Notes: generated by a model not told the origin, from the sequence alone. Shown: positions 1-8,887, counted from the stretch's first letter. The stretch is DNA of 64,000 nucleotides from Saprospiraceae bacterium (GCA_022842725.1 JALHOZ010000001.1:1-64000), one strand, 5' to 3'. Numbers and translations: made by a program.

Positions 1-40
1 ATACCAACTCATCTTCATTTATGGCGACACCTTGAGGCAT
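1..40 (-). CDS. Start of an unknown gene running off the left edge
   Basis: An ATG on the minus strand opens a frame of 13 codons (MPQGVAINEDELV) that remains open to the window edge. A TATCTTTG box lies 28 bases upstream, which fits a Bacteroidota promoter position. The fragment is too short for any functional assignment, and it could be a chance frame. Confidence 0.35.
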   Translation of the reverse strand, partial: MPQGVAINEDELV

Positions 41-67
41 GACTTTTGATCAAATTTAATAAAGCTA

Positions 68-75
68 CAAAGATA
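68..75 (-). promoter_or_regulatory. TAnnTTTG-type -7 box for the left-edge gene
   Basis: The minus strand reads TATCTTTG, matching the Bacteroidota -7 consensus TAnnTTTG. The nearest upstream TTG is 25 bases away instead of the usual 19-20, so only the -7 element is convincing. It would place a transcript start a little upstream of the partial frame at 1-40. Confidence 0.35.
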
Positions 76-433
76 AAGGATTTTAATTAATTTTTTAAGA
101 CAATTATACAGTGGCGTCGTCAGGAAGTGGTGTTTTTATGATCTGAAAAGGCAGTTTTTAATCAAAATTTTGGTTAGTAGTTTAATATTATCGTCAAAAA
201 TCAAAACTTTTGGCAATTGACTGACATAAAATGAAGTATGTGTAAAAAGAAGACGGAAATTTTATTTTTATATAAAAAGTCAGGTGTAAGTTTGCCAATA
301 GTTTGTTCAGAAATAAATCTACTTTTCAGACCTGAAACACAAAGACCGACAGATATTGCCAGTATTCCTGATAAAAGGTTGGCCCAAAATAATTTTACTT
401 ATCCGGAAAAGATCACCGGAGGAAGGTTGATCA
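76..433. other. Intergenic stretch without a convincing gene
   Basis: AT-rich spacer between the divergent start at the left edge and the 3' end of the minus-strand membrane protein. A plus-strand open frame from 238 to 489 overlaps that gene by 56 bases and has no recognisable features, so I do not call it. I see no RNA gene or strong hairpin here. Confidence 0.5.
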
Positions 434-931
434 TTAATGAATTGGTATTTTTTGGCCTGTTATTTTTTCGAGGTGGTGATGTAAGGTAAACATTTGGGCA
501 GCACCCAGTTTTTGACCGAACTGACTGATGATGTACAACAGAATGATTCCACCGGCCAAAAAGGGAAGAGACCACAGGATGTTGCTTTCAATTCCCAGGC
601 TCATCTGAGAAAACCCTACTATCGATATAAAAATCAACAAAGTAAATAAGGCGAGATATCCAAAAGCAAAGATTACCCATACATTGGGCATTGGTCCGTA
701 AGTTCCCATAAGTTTGGTTTCGTCTTTTTCAGAAAAAAGGATAACAGATACCTGAGGCGACCAGAAATGCCTGTCTTTTGACAGGATGCGGAGGGTGATA
801 TGATCCTGCATGGCTAAGCCTTTAATCTCTGCATCCGGAGCTGAAAGATATTCACGGGTTTCCCGGATGATTTCTTCGACTGACTTTGGTGAATAGATCG
901 TAAATCTGGGCCTAACTCTGAAACTCGACAT
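434..931 (-). CDS. Hypothetical protein with two membrane segments
   Basis: The protein has 165 residues. Residues 1-80 are a soluble N-terminal part. Two strongly hydrophobic stretches follow at roughly 85-107 and 118-138, and the tail is short and His-rich (LHHHLEK). I do not recognise a named family. The pattern of cytosolic segment, hairpin of two helices and short tail is common in conserved Bacteroidota membrane proteins of unknown role. The gene stands alone: the next gene on the same strand, RNase H, is 132 bases upstream, so shared transcription is possible but not shown. The start is the first ATG and leaves a plausible N-terminus (MSSFRVRPRF). Confidence 0.6.
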   Translation of the reverse strand: MSSFRVRPRFTIYSPKSVEEIIRETREYLSAPDAEIKGLAMQDHITLRILSKDRHFWSPQVSVILFSEKDETKLMGTYGPMPNVWVIFAFGYLALFTLLIFISIVGFSQMSLGIESNILWSLPFLAGGIILLYIISQFGQKLGAAQMFTLHHHLEKITGQKIPIH

Positions 932-1063
932 AGATGTTAATTTCTGACAAATGACGTGAATATTCTGATATAATGAACTGTTTCAATATATGATTTTGAT
1001 CATACAGCGAAGTTTATACTAAATTGAATTAGGATACACAATTTTCTTTTTCAAATAATGAGT

Positions 1064-1672
1064 TTATTTCCTACCGAAATCTGCGGGAATTTCGCCCCAT
1101 TTTACGGTATCCCATTTTATAATTTTGTTCGGATAAGAATTAGATTTTAGCCATAACAAGGCACGTTCGAGCATTTCAAATATTTCTTTATTTTTTGAAG
1201 TTCTTTCCAGGGTTGATTTGATTTTTTTATCTCTTACCCAGGCCATAGCTGTCTGAGAATCAGTATAAATCAGCGTATCTGTTTTGTTTAGTTTTTTCAG
1301 AAGAGCCAAAGCATGAACCAAAGCGAGAAATTCTCCGACATTATTTGTGCCGTCGGGTAGTGGTCCGACGTGAAATATCTGCCGGCTTGTAGAAGTTTCC
1401 ACTCCTCGGTACTCCATATTTCCCGGATTCCCGGAGCAGGCAGCATCAACGCAGATACTGTTTTTTTCGATTTGCGCCTTGGTGAGAGGAATTTTTGGTT
1501 CTGAGATGTCTTTACCTGCTTTAAATGAAAGGAGGGCTGATTCATAACTTTCATACGACTTAAATCTTGCTTTTTCAAAACCGGTAATTTGGCGCTGACA
1601 ATCTTCCCAGGTGTTGTAAATGCCGGGTTTGACGCCATTCCAAACGACATAATATTTTGATTTTTTTGCCAT
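1064..1672 (-). CDS. rnhA: Ribonuclease H with N-terminal viroplasmin domain
   Basis: The enzyme degrades the RNA strand of RNA-DNA hybrids in the cytoplasm. The 202-residue product begins with a viroplasmin-type hybrid-binding domain (residues 1-50, YYVVWNGVKPGIYNTWEDC), followed by a type 1 RNase H fold. The four acidic catalytic positions are visible: the Asp in CVDAACSGN, the Glu in NVGEFLALVHAL, the Asp in YTDSQTAM and the last Asp in IPADFGRK. I chose the ATG at 1672, not the longer frame from 1708, because MAKKSKYYVVW begins exactly at the viroplasmin motif. The gene is divergent from tatD, with about 100 bases between them. Family assignment is solid. Confidence 0.9.
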   Translation of the reverse strand: MAKKSKYYVVWNGVKPGIYNTWEDCQRQITGFEKARFKSYESYESALLSFKAGKDISEPKIPLTKAQIEKNSICVDAACSGNPGNMEYRGVETSTSRQIFHVGPLPDGTNNVGEFLALVHALALLKKLNKTDTLIYTDSQTAMAWVRDKKIKSTLERTSKNKEIFEMLERALLWLKSNSYPNKIIKWDTVKWGEIPADFGRK

Positions 1673-1695
1673 ACGTAAAAGATTGTAAAGAAACA

Positions 1696-1703
1696 CAAAG
1701 GTA
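1696..1703 (-). promoter_or_regulatory. TACCTTTG -7 box upstream of the RNase H gene
   Basis: The minus strand reads TACCTTTG 24 bases upstream of the chosen ATG at 1672, a good match to TAnnTTTG. The best upstream TTG is 23 bases away, which is wider than usual. Its position also supports the shorter start, because the longer frame would begin between this box and the ATG. Confidence 0.4.
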
Positions 1704-1763
1704 ATCAAGCTTCAAAAAAACCAGGTCAAACAGAAAATATTTTAGGTATTGGGTAAATATTTC

Positions 1764-1771
1764 TAATTTTG
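1764..1771 (+). promoter_or_regulatory. TAATTTTG -7 box directly before tatD
   Basis: TAATTTTG matches TAnnTTTG and ends only four bases before the tatD ATG at 1776. If it is used, the message would be almost leaderless. No well-placed TTG element is present upstream. Confidence 0.3.
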
Positions 1772-1775
1772 CGGA

Positions 1776-2552
1776 ATGTTTACAGATACCCATGCTCATA
1801 TTTACGTTGATGATTTTCAAAACGATTTGAATGAAGTATTACATAGGGCCGGAGAATTAGGTGTTAAACATATATGTATGCCCAATATTGACAGTTCATC
1901 TATAGAGGCCATGCATGATGTTGAAAAAAAATATCCCAATTGTTTTGCCATGATGGGTTTACATCCGTGCCATGTCAATGAGAAGTATGAAGAAGAACTA
2001 AAAATTGTATCGTCATGGCTTGAAAAAAGAAGATACATTGCTATTGGTGAGATAGGCATAGATTTGTACTGGGACAAAACTTTTGCCAAAGAGCAGGAAA
2101 CAGCGTTCAGAAGGCAGATTGAATGGGCTGTCGGTTACAAATTACCCATTGTGATACATTCCAGAGATTCTCTTGATTTGACCATTTCGATTGTTGCCGA
2201 ATATAAAAATACCGGTATAACAGGTATTTTTCATTGTTTTAACGGCAGTTTGGAGCAGGCGAAAAAAATCATGGATATCGGATTTTATATGGGCATCGGA
2301 GGAGTGGTCACCTACAAAAATGCCGGAGTTGATGTGGTGGTATCTCAGATTCCGTTAGAATACATAGTTTTGGAGACAGATTCACCTTATCTGGCACCTG
2401 TTCCAAATCGTGGAAAGAGGAATGAACCCGTTTTTTTGGTTGATGTAGCCCGAAAAGTAAGTGCATTAACTGGTAAAAATATAGAAGAAATTGCCGCCGT
2501 CACGACAAATAATACAAAAAAGATATTTTCTGATACAACTTTTGAAGGATGA
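1776..2552 (+). CDS. tatD: TatD family metal-dependent DNase
   Basis: This is a cytoplasmic metal-dependent hydrolase of the TatD family, whose members act as 3'-5' exonucleases or D-aminoacyl-tRNA deacylase-like enzymes. The 258-residue TIM-barrel protein shows the family metal ligands in order: the N-terminal THAH, the Glu in GEIGIDLYWD (about 91), HSRDS (about 128), FHCFNGS (about 153) and ETDSPYLAP (about 201), plus the NRGKRNEP signature. Length is typical. The start is fixed by the metal-binding THAH at residues 5-8. The gene is monocistronic, facing away from RNase H. The general family is certain; the physiological substrate is not. Confidence 0.92.
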   Translation: MFTDTHAHIYVDDFQNDLNEVLHRAGELGVKHICMPNIDSSSIEAMHDVEKKYPNCFAMMGLHPCHVNEKYEEELKIVSSWLEKRRYIAIGEIGIDLYWDKTFAKEQETAFRRQIEWAVGYKLPIVIHSRDSLDLTISIVAEYKNTGITGIFHCFNGSLEQAKKIMDIGFYMGIGGVVTYKNAGVDVVVSQIPLEYIVLETDSPYLAPVPNRGKRNEPVFLVDVARKVSALTGKNIEEIAAVTTNNTKKIFSDTTFEG

Positions 2553-2717
2553 AAAGTCATCTTTCATAGTACAGGTCAAACAAAATGTTGATAAAAAATA
2601 AAAAAAGGATTAAGTATCAGTAAGTGTATAATATACACATTATAATTATATTAATTAATGATACTTATTTGGTGGTTTGGTTTTTTTTTTCAACTTTTGC
2701 CCAATATTTCGAAAAAA

Positions 2718-2805
2718 GGAGAGTTGTCCGAGTGGTTTAAGGAGCACGCCTGGAAAGTGTGTATACCTCAAAAGGGTATCGAGGGTTCGAATCCCTCACT
2801 CTCCG
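2718..2805 (+). tRNA. tRNA-Ser (anticodon GGA)
   Basis: The acceptor stem GGAGAGT pairs with ACTCTCC at 2798-2804, with G2805 as discriminator. The anticodon stem CACGC/GTGTG encloses the loop CTGGAAA, giving anticodon GGA, which reads UCC and UCU. A long variable arm and the T-loop GGTTCGAATCC are present, as expected for a class II serine tRNA of 88 nt. CCA is not encoded in full. Confidence 0.97.
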
Positions 2806-2896
2806 CAACTAATTTTTATTTTGAAATATCAAATTTAGTTTTATTTTTACATTTTAATTCATTTAACTTTTTCTAAAAACGTAAATTTTACAAATC

Positions 2897-3625
2897 ATGC
2901 GAAAATTCTTAGTTTTTATCGGTTTATTCGTAGCAACTGCATTTTTCGGAGCTGTTGATATATTAGCTCAGGCGGAAGCAGCCGCTGAAACTTCCATGTT
3001 CCAGGTATTGAAAGAAAAATTCATTGAAGGTGACTGGAAATTTATGAGTGTTATTTTGGTATCCATGGTTTTGGGTCTTGCTTTCAGTATTGAAAGGATC
3101 ATCACCTTGAGTCTTGCATCTGTGAATACAGATACGCTTATCAAAAAGATTGATGAAAAGCTTGCCCAAGGAGATATTGAAGGTGCGAAAGATATTTGTA
3201 AAGCAACCCCTGGTCCTGCTGCAAGTGTAATTTATGAAGGCTTAAGAAGCCATTCAGGCGGTCCTGATGCAGTTGAAAAAGCAATTGTAAATTATGGTTC
3301 CGTTCAAATGGGACTCCTTGAAAAAGGATTAGTTTGGATTTCATTATTTATAGCCTTGGCACCGATGTTAGGGTTTTTGGGAACGGTTGTAGGTATGATT
3401 CAGGCCTTTGATAAAATTGCAGCTGCCGGGGATATATCTCCTACGATTGTAGCTTCAGGTATTAAAGTGGCCCTTCTTACCACAGTATTCGGATTGGTTG
3501 TTGCCATGATTTTACAGGTTTTTTATAACTATATTGTATCCAAAATTGACTCTATTATCAACAGAATGGAAGACTCTTCAATCGCTCTTGTAGAATCTAT
3601 GGTTAAGAATAAGATATTCAAATAA
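2897..3625 (+). CDS. exbB: ExbB/TolQ/MotA family proton-channel protein
   Basis: This inner-membrane protein forms the proton channel that, with ExbD partners, converts proton-motive force into work at the outer membrane. The 242-residue product has an N-terminal hydrophobic segment (possible signal peptide, residues 1-24, ending near AQA), a second helix near 50-70, and the characteristic paired helices near 140-165 and 190-215 with the ExbB signature LGFLGTVVGMIQAFDKIA. It is first in a four-gene run with a small membrane protein and two ExbD proteins. No TonB gene is present downstream, so the energised partner is unknown. A TolQ or gliding-type role cannot be excluded. Confidence 0.88.
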   Translation: MRKFLVFIGLFVATAFFGAVDILAQAEAAAETSMFQVLKEKFIEGDWKFMSVILVSMVLGLAFSIERIITLSLASVNTDTLIKKIDEKLAQGDIEGAKDICKATPGPAASVIYEGLRSHSGGPDAVEKAIVNYGSVQMGLLEKGLVWISLFIALAPMLGFLGTVVGMIQAFDKIAAAGDISPTIVASGIKVALLTTVFGLVVAMILQVFYNYIVSKIDSIINRMEDSSIALVESMVKNKIFK

Positions 3626-3643
3626 GTTTTAAAATATAAAATC

Positions 3644-4102
3644 ATGTATAATAAATTATTAAAAAACGGTACTACCTATGCCATGATTGTGGGGGCAGTT
3701 CTTATAGCAATATTTGCATTAGGAATTATTTTTGGTGACAGGTCCGTAGATGCAAATGGAGTTGAGGCAGTCGAAGTTGATTTGGGACTTCAAATGACCG
3801 TTGTATTGACTATACTGACATTTTTAGCTATGGTTCTCGCTGTCTTCAAAGACATCTTTCTTGCAGGCAGATCGGGATTAAAAGCTTTAATGGGATTTAT
3901 AGTTCTTATTGTTATGTTTTTTGTTCTGAAGTCAATGGTGACAGTCGAAAAGGGAGGCAGTTGGGATATATTATATAAGGAATATAATGTGACTGAAAAT
4001 GCAAGCAGCTTAGTAAGTGCGGGTATTTATTCATGTTTTTTCTTTCTGGCAATTTCAGTTTTGGTTTTTATTTACAGTGAAATTAGAGGTTTATTTAACT
4101 AA
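3644..4102 (+). CDS. Membrane protein between exbB and exbD
   Basis: The product has 152 residues and four predicted transmembrane helices, at about 10-30, 49-68, 78-98 and 126-147. I recognise no domain. It sits 18 bases after exbB and 12 bases before the first exbD, so it is almost certainly cotranscribed and probably part of the same membrane complex. The loop between helices 1 and 2 is acidic (DRSVDANGVEAVEVD). Inference only: it may be an accessory subunit of the Exb-type motor. Confidence 0.7.
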   Translation: MYNKLLKNGTTYAMIVGAVLIAIFALGIIFGDRSVDANGVEAVEVDLGLQMTVVLTILTFLAMVLAVFKDIFLAGRSGLKALMGFIVLIVMFFVLKSMVTVEKGGSWDILYKEYNVTENASSLVSAGIYSCFFFLAISVLVFIYSEIRGLFN

Positions 4103-4114
4103 TTAATTTTAATC

Positions 4115-4669
4115 ATGGCAAAAAAGAGCAGTAGAAACCGAATGAGTAATGAGATCAATGCAGGGTCAATGGCAGACATTGCTTTTTTGCTTCTCATTTT
4201 TTTCCTGGTGACGACAGTTATCGCTGAGGACAAGGGAGTATTGGTCAAATTACCACCCTGGTCTGATGAACCACCACAAGAATTGACTATTAACACAAGA
4301 AACGTGTATTCTGTGTTAGTAAATGCACAAAATCAGCTTTTGGTCAGAAATGAACCTATGGAGATTAATAAATTAAAGGAGAATACAATACTCTTTATTA
4401 CCAATCCGCAAAAAAGAGCTGATTTATCAGAGGATCCGACGAAAGCTTTGGTGTCTCTTAAAAATGACCGGGGTACTGAATACAAGACGTATCTGGCAGT
4501 TTATAACGAACTGAAAGCTGCTTATAATGAGATTTGGGAAGATGAAGCTGCCAGGCGATTCAGCAGACCTTACGAAGAACTTTCCAAAACACAGAAAGAT
4601 GAGATATCATCTGCATATCCATTGGTTATTTCAGAAGCTGAACCGACAAAATTCGGGGAGGAAAATTAA
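4115..4669 (+). CDS. exbD: ExbD/TolR family protein, long form
   Basis: This is the plug/peptidoglycan-side partner of ExbB in a proton-driven motor, with one N-terminal inner-membrane helix and a periplasmic domain. The helix (ADIAFLLLIFFLVTTVIA, about 20-37) carries the conserved Asp needed for proton transfer in the family. At 184 residues it is longer than a typical ExbD (about 140). Extra sequence lies at 110-184, including a charged stretch around RPYEELSKTQKDE. It is followed after 28 bases by a second ExbD. Confidence 0.88.
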   Translation: MAKKSSRNRMSNEINAGSMADIAFLLLIFFLVTTVIAEDKGVLVKLPPWSDEPPQELTINTRNVYSVLVNAQNQLLVRNEPMEINKLKENTILFITNPQKRADLSEDPTKALVSLKNDRGTEYKTYLAVYNELKAAYNEIWEDEAARRFSRPYEELSKTQKDEISSAYPLVISEAEPTKFGEEN

Positions 4670-4697
4670 TTTATTAACCTGTAGAATGTAAAGTCTT

Positions 4698-5171
4698 ATG
4701 ATAAATTTTAAAAAAAAGCAAGGAAATACAAACCCGACAATATCTACGGCTTCTTTACCGGATATTGTATTCATGCTTTTGTTTTTCTTTATGGTGGTAA
4801 CCAAAATGAGGGATACAGATCTGATGGTTGGTGTAAATACCCCTCAGGCATCTGAGCTGACAAAACTCGAAAAAAAGTCTTTGGTTAATTTCATTTTTAT
4901 TGGTAGACCAACTGCAAAATTCAGAGATGTTTATGGTACAAAACCAAGGATTCAATTGGGTGATAAATTTTCAAATCCTGATGATATTCCACTCTTTTTG
5001 GAAAAACACAGGGTAACTGTACCGGAAGGTTTTAAGGACAGAATTATTACCTCCTTAAAAGTGGATGGAGAAGTAACCATGGGTATTGTTTCTGATGTTA
5101 AAACCTCTTTGCGTAAAGCAGGTCAAATAAAGATCAATTATTCCGCTAAAAAGCGGGATAGGACGAAATAA
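4698..5171 (+). CDS. exbD: ExbD/TolR family protein, second copy
   Basis: This second ExbD-type subunit of the same operon has 157 residues. The membrane helix (SLPDIVFMLLFFFMVVTKM, about 19-37) retains the conserved Asp. The rest is a periplasmic domain, and the tail is strongly basic (SAKKRDRTK). Two unequal ExbD subunits beside one ExbB is a common Bacteroidota arrangement and suggests a heteromeric plug. A strong hairpin terminator follows within ten bases, marking the operon end. Confidence 0.88.
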   Translation: MINFKKKQGNTNPTISTASLPDIVFMLLFFFMVVTKMRDTDLMVGVNTPQASELTKLEKKSLVNFIFIGRPTAKFRDVYGTKPRIQLGDKFSNPDDIPLFLEKHRVTVPEGFKDRIITSLKVDGEVTMGIVSDVKTSLRKAGQIKINYSAKKRDRTK

Positions 5172-5177
5172 GAAGAG

Positions 5178-5228
5178 TTATCAAATAAAAAAGCCTCAGG
5201 ATTTTCCCGGGGCTTTTTTATTTGATAA
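5178..5228 (+). terminator. Strong hairpin terminator after the exb operon
   Basis: An 18-bp perfect stem (arms 5178-5195 and 5211-5228) with a further partial stem inside encloses a short loop. The descending arm starts GGCTTTTTT, giving the U-tract. It begins six bases after the exbD stop codon and separates that operon from tRNA-Leu. Confidence 0.85.
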
Positions 5229-5281
5229 ACCTACGTTTGAAGGAAAAGAAACATCAGGATTAAAATATATTGATTAATATA

Positions 5282-5312
5282 TTGTCATTTCAAAAAATAA
5301 AATTTACCTTTG
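5282..5312 (+). promoter_or_regulatory. Bacteroidota-type promoter of tRNA-Leu
   Basis: A TTG at 5282-5284 and TACCTTTG at 5305-5312 are separated by 20 bases. This fits the TTG-N19/20-TAnnTTTG housekeeping promoter of Bacteroidota. It lies about 35 bases before the mature tRNA, directly after a terminator. Confidence 0.65.
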
Positions 5313-5346
5313 CGCCACCTTTTACGGAAGGTGAGTTCTTTATCAA

Positions 5347-5428
5347 GCGGGTGTGGTGAAATTGGTAGACACGCCAGACTTAGGATCTGGTGCCGTGAGG
5401 CTTGGGGGTTCGAGTCCCTCCACCCGCA
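5347..5428 (+). tRNA. tRNA-Leu (anticodon UAG)
   Basis: The acceptor stem GCGGGTG pairs with CACCCGC at 5421-5427 and A5428 is the discriminator. The anticodon stem CCAGA/TCTGG encloses CTTAGGA, giving anticodon UAG. A variable arm and the T-loop GGTTCGAGTCC are present. The length of 82 nt and class II shape fit leucine. Confidence 0.97.
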
Positions 5429-5498
5429 CTTGATACACCCGGAGCTGGTAAAATTTTAATCCATCTCGATCTCATACATATTCATCTAATATTTTTCT

Positions 5499-6878
5499 AT
5501 GCAAATCGTTAGAAAAGAAGTAAGCCCATTGCTTTCACAGATAAAAATTACCCTTGAACCTGAAGATTACAGCACAAAATTTGAAGACGGTTTAAAAAAG
5601 TACAAAAATAAGGCTCAGGTTAAAGGATTCAGAAAAGGAATGATTCCAATGAATACTTTAAAAAAGATGTATGGAAAGTCTTTGTTGGCAGATATCGTCT
5701 ATGAGGTTTTGAATGACAAGTTCAATCATTATCTGAACGAAAATAAAATTAACACGCTGGGTTCTCCACTTCCTTCAGAAGATGAAATTACGGAATTGGA
5801 TTTTGATGTTTACAACTACAACTCTTTTACATTTACTTTTGATGTTGGTATTATCCCTGAATATGAAATTTCAGGAGTGAGTGAAGCGGATGTTTATGAT
5901 ATAGACGAAGTTCAGATAGAAGAATCGGTTATTGAAGAAAATTTTCAGGACTTTTTGAAACGAAACGGAAAACAGGAAGTTGTTGAAAATGGTATCATTG
6001 AAGACATGGACCTGGTTGATATTGAAGCCGACGAGTTGGATGATGATGGGAAAGTAAAAGAAAATGGCTGGAAAACAGAATTTATGATTATGCCATCTCA
6101 TTTGATTAATGAAGAGGTAAAGGCAAACATATTGGGTAAAAGTGTAGGATTTACTTTTAATTTTGATATTACATCGTTAGAAAAGGGCGGTGTGGAATAT
6201 GCTGAAAAATATCTTTTAAACCGAACCGAGGCTGACAAAGATACGGTGATAGGCAATCATTTTTCAGGAAAAGTAAAAGCGATAAAGAGACAGGTTGCAG
6301 CTCAGCCTACTCCTGAGTTTTTTGAAGGCCTTGCTGACGAAAAAGTCAAAGGAGCTGAAGATTTACGTGAAATCATCAGACAGGAAATGACAGAAAATTA
6401 CAGCAAACAAGCCAATAATCTGCTTGAAATAAAAATATTTGAAAGGATCAAAGAACATACAAACCTCGAAATTTCAAAAGATTTTTATAAAAGGCTGATT
6501 AAAGCTAATGAATCCAATGCTCCTGAAGTAATTGATGAAAAAGTACTTGATCAATCCATTGAGACAGTTAAATGGTCAATCATCAGAGATGATTTGATTC
6601 AAAAACATCAGATTGATGCAAATGAAGGAGAAATAAAAAATCATTTTTTCAAACAAGTTATGGACTATATGCGGTATTATCCGAATATGGATTATTCTAT
6701 AATGTTTGATTTTGTTGAAAAGCAAATGAAAAATAAAAATGCCGTCGACAAAGCAAAAGATGAAATCCTGGTTAGTAAATTGTTTGCAAGACTTACTGAA
6801 ATTGTAAAGAAAAATCCGGTGAAGATTACATCATCAGATTTTGAAACAAAAATCAAATCTCAGAACAAGGCTCAATAA
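5499..6878 (+). CDS. tig: Trigger factor, ribosome-associated chaperone
   Basis: Trigger factor binds the ribosome exit tunnel and shields nascent chains. The 459-residue product has the N-terminal ribosome-binding domain with its signature GFRKGMIP (about 45-52), then a diverged middle PPIase-like region (about 150-250) and the alpha-helical C-terminal chaperone arms (about 270-440). Length is typical of Bacteroidota trigger factors. It stands directly before clpP and clpX, an arrangement found in many bacteria (tig-clpP-clpX), with a 42-base gap. The start MQIVRKEV matches the family N-terminus. Confidence 0.95.
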   Translation: MQIVRKEVSPLLSQIKITLEPEDYSTKFEDGLKKYKNKAQVKGFRKGMIPMNTLKKMYGKSLLADIVYEVLNDKFNHYLNENKINTLGSPLPSEDEITELDFDVYNYNSFTFTFDVGIIPEYEISGVSEADVYDIDEVQIEESVIEENFQDFLKRNGKQEVVENGIIEDMDLVDIEADELDDDGKVKENGWKTEFMIMPSHLINEEVKANILGKSVGFTFNFDITSLEKGGVEYAEKYLLNRTEADKDTVIGNHFSGKVKAIKRQVAAQPTPEFFEGLADEKVKGAEDLREIIRQEMTENYSKQANNLLEIKIFERIKEHTNLEISKDFYKRLIKANESNAPEVIDEKVLDQSIETVKWSIIRDDLIQKHQIDANEGEIKNHFFKQVMDYMRYYPNMDYSIMFDFVEKQMKNKNAVDKAKDEILVSKLFARLTEIVKKNPVKITSSDFETKIKSQNKAQ

Positions 6879-6920
6879 CATTTTTATCTTTTTTTTGTTA
6901 CTATACAAAAATCTGATAGA

Positions 6921-7619
6921 ATGTATTCACAAGAAGAGTTTAAGAAATATGCGGTGCAACATTTGGGAATGAGCACCATGCATTTGGAAAAGTACATGGA
7001 AGCTTCTGTTCCTAATGTGACAGGTTTCACTCCACAGGTAATTGAAGAAAGACCGATGAATATCGTTGGTATGGATGTTTTTTCCAGACTGATGATGGAC
7101 AGAATTATTTTTATGGGTGTTCCCGTAAATGATTATGTTGCCAATGTTATTCAGGCCCAATTGTTATTTTTGGAATCAACAGATCCAAAAAGAGACATAC
7201 AAATGTTTATCAACAGTCCCGGAGGATCAGTAATAGCCGGTATGGGTATTTATGACACCATGCAATATGTTGCGCCGGACGTGGCGACTATATGTACAGG
7301 ATTGGCAGCTTCTATGGGAGCAGTGATACTTGCCTCCGGAAAATCAGGAAAAAGAACATGTCTGAGACATGCACGGGTTATGATTCATCAGCCTTCAGGC
7401 GGAATGCAGGGTCAGTTTTCTGATATGGAAATATCGTATCAGTTGATTAAACAACTAAGAGATGAATTGTACCAGATTCTTGCAGACCATACCGGTAAAG
7501 ATGTAAAAACCATTACCAAAGATTCTGACAGAGATAAATGGATGACAGCCAAAGAAGCTAAAGACTACGGATTGGTTGATGAAGTTCTCGACAGAGAAAG
7601 TGGTAAAAAGAAGGTTTAA
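6921..7619 (+). CDS. clpP: ATP-dependent Clp protease proteolytic subunit
   Basis: ClpP forms the tetradecameric serine-protease chamber that degrades substrates unfolded by ClpX. The 232-residue product shows the catalytic Ser in GLAASMGAV, the catalytic His in MIHQPSGG and a late acidic residue near DSDRDKWM. The INSPGG motif lines the active site. About 30 residues precede the usual start of mature ClpP, which fits a propeptide or N-terminal extension. It is part of the tig-clpP-clpX-truA run, with clpX starting 18 bases later. Confidence 0.96.
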   Translation: MYSQEEFKKYAVQHLGMSTMHLEKYMEASVPNVTGFTPQVIEERPMNIVGMDVFSRLMMDRIIFMGVPVNDYVANVIQAQLLFLESTDPKRDIQMFINSPGGSVIAGMGIYDTMQYVAPDVATICTGLAASMGAVILASGKSGKRTCLRHARVMIHQPSGGMQGQFSDMEISYQLIKQLRDELYQILADHTGKDVKTITKDSDRDKWMTAKEAKDYGLVDEVLDRESGKKKV

Positions 7620-7637
7620 TTCAATAAATTACACCAA

Positions 7638-8879
7638 GTGTCAAAGTATAAAGAAAATTTAAAATGTTCCTTTTGCGGTAAGGACAAACGGGATTCCCTG
7701 ATGTTGATTGCCGGAATAGAAGGACATATTTGTGAAACTTGTGTTGAACAGGCTTATGAAATTATTAATGAAGAATTAAAAACCAAACCTTCCAAAGGTG
7801 GTAAAAATTCTTCTTTTATGTTGCCTTCATCCATTACACCCAAAGATATTAAGTCGTTTTTAGATCAATATATTATTGGTCAGGATGATGCAAAAAAATA
7901 TCTGTCGGTAGCTGTGTACAATCATTACAAACGATTGAACTCAAAACTGGATGATATAGAAATTGAAAAGTCAAATATTATTTTGGTAGGGGAAACAGGC
8001 ACAGGAAAAACCCTGCTTGCAAAAACCATTGCCCGATTTTTGGATGTTCCTTTTGCGATTGTGGATGCCACCGTTTTTACCGAAGCAGGATATGTGGGTG
8101 AAGATGTGGAAAGTATGTTAAGTAGGCTGTTACAGGCATGCGACTACAATGTTGAAGCTGCCGAAAAAGGAATTGTATATATTGATGAAATTGATAAAAT
8201 TGCCAGAAAAAACGACAATCCTTCTATTACAAGGGATGTTTCCGGTGAAGGAGTTCAGCAAGCTTTGTTAAAAATGCTTGAAGGAACGGAGGTCAATGTT
8301 CCGCCACAAGGTGGACGAAAACACCCTGAGCAGAAGATGGTCAAAATCAATACATCAAATATACTTTTTATTTGCGGCGGAGCTTTTGCCGGCATTGATA
8401 AACTGATTGCCAAAAGGATGAATACTCAGGTTATCGGATATAATTCTGAGGAAAAACATACGATTGACAGAGACAATATGATGCAGTATGTAACACATCA
8501 GGACCTCAAACATTTCGGGATGATTCCGGAATTGATAGGCAGGCTTCCTGTGTTGACATATCTTGAGCCATTGGATCTGAAAACACTGATCGCTATTCTT
8601 ACCGTTCCTAAAAATGCACTGATCAAACAATACGAAAAATTGTTTGAAATTGAAGGTATAAAACTGACGTTTACACAGGAAGCCATTGAGTTGGTAGCTC
8701 AAAAAGCGTTGGAATACAAACTGGGAGCCAGAGGTCTGAGATCACTTTGTGAAATGATTCTCACTGACGCCATGTTTGATTTACCGTCAAAAGAAGATGT
8801 TACTGAATTTGTTGTCGACCGGACATATGCTGAAGATAAAATCCGAAAGTCATCCAAGCTTAAATTGCTGGCAGCTTAA
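7638..8879 (+). CDS. clpX: ATP-dependent Clp protease ATP-binding subunit ClpX
   Basis: ClpX is the AAA+ unfoldase that feeds ClpP. The 413-residue protein begins with the zinc-binding domain (CSFCGK and CETC, residues 10-35). The AAA+ core follows: Walker A GETGTGKT near 118, the pore-loop GYVG, Walker B with IDEIDKI, and the sensor 2 motif GARGLRS near the C-terminus. Translation appears to start at GTG 7638; no ATG is available before the zinc finger. It is preceded by clpP and followed after 8 bases by truA. Confidence 0.97.
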   Translation: MSKYKENLKCSFCGKDKRDSLMLIAGIEGHICETCVEQAYEIINEELKTKPSKGGKNSSFMLPSSITPKDIKSFLDQYIIGQDDAKKYLSVAVYNHYKRLNSKLDDIEIEKSNIILVGETGTGKTLLAKTIARFLDVPFAIVDATVFTEAGYVGEDVESMLSRLLQACDYNVEAAEKGIVYIDEIDKIARKNDNPSITRDVSGEGVQQALLKMLEGTEVNVPPQGGRKHPEQKMVKINTSNILFICGGAFAGIDKLIAKRMNTQVIGYNSEEKHTIDRDNMMQYVTHQDLKHFGMIPELIGRLPVLTYLEPLDLKTLIAILTVPKNALIKQYEKLFEIEGIKLTFTQEAIELVAQKALEYKLGARGLRSLCEMILTDAMFDLPSKEDVTEFVVDRTYAEDKIRKSSKLKLLAA

Positions 8880-8887
8880 AAACCGGG

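Noticed and set aside
238-489. Plus-strand frame of 83 codons near the left edge
   Set aside because: It overlaps the better minus-strand gene, has no recognisable motif and no promoter in the right place.
2658-2876. Open frame across tRNA-Ser
   Set aside because: The frame runs through the complete tRNA gene and translates its structure; no independent support.
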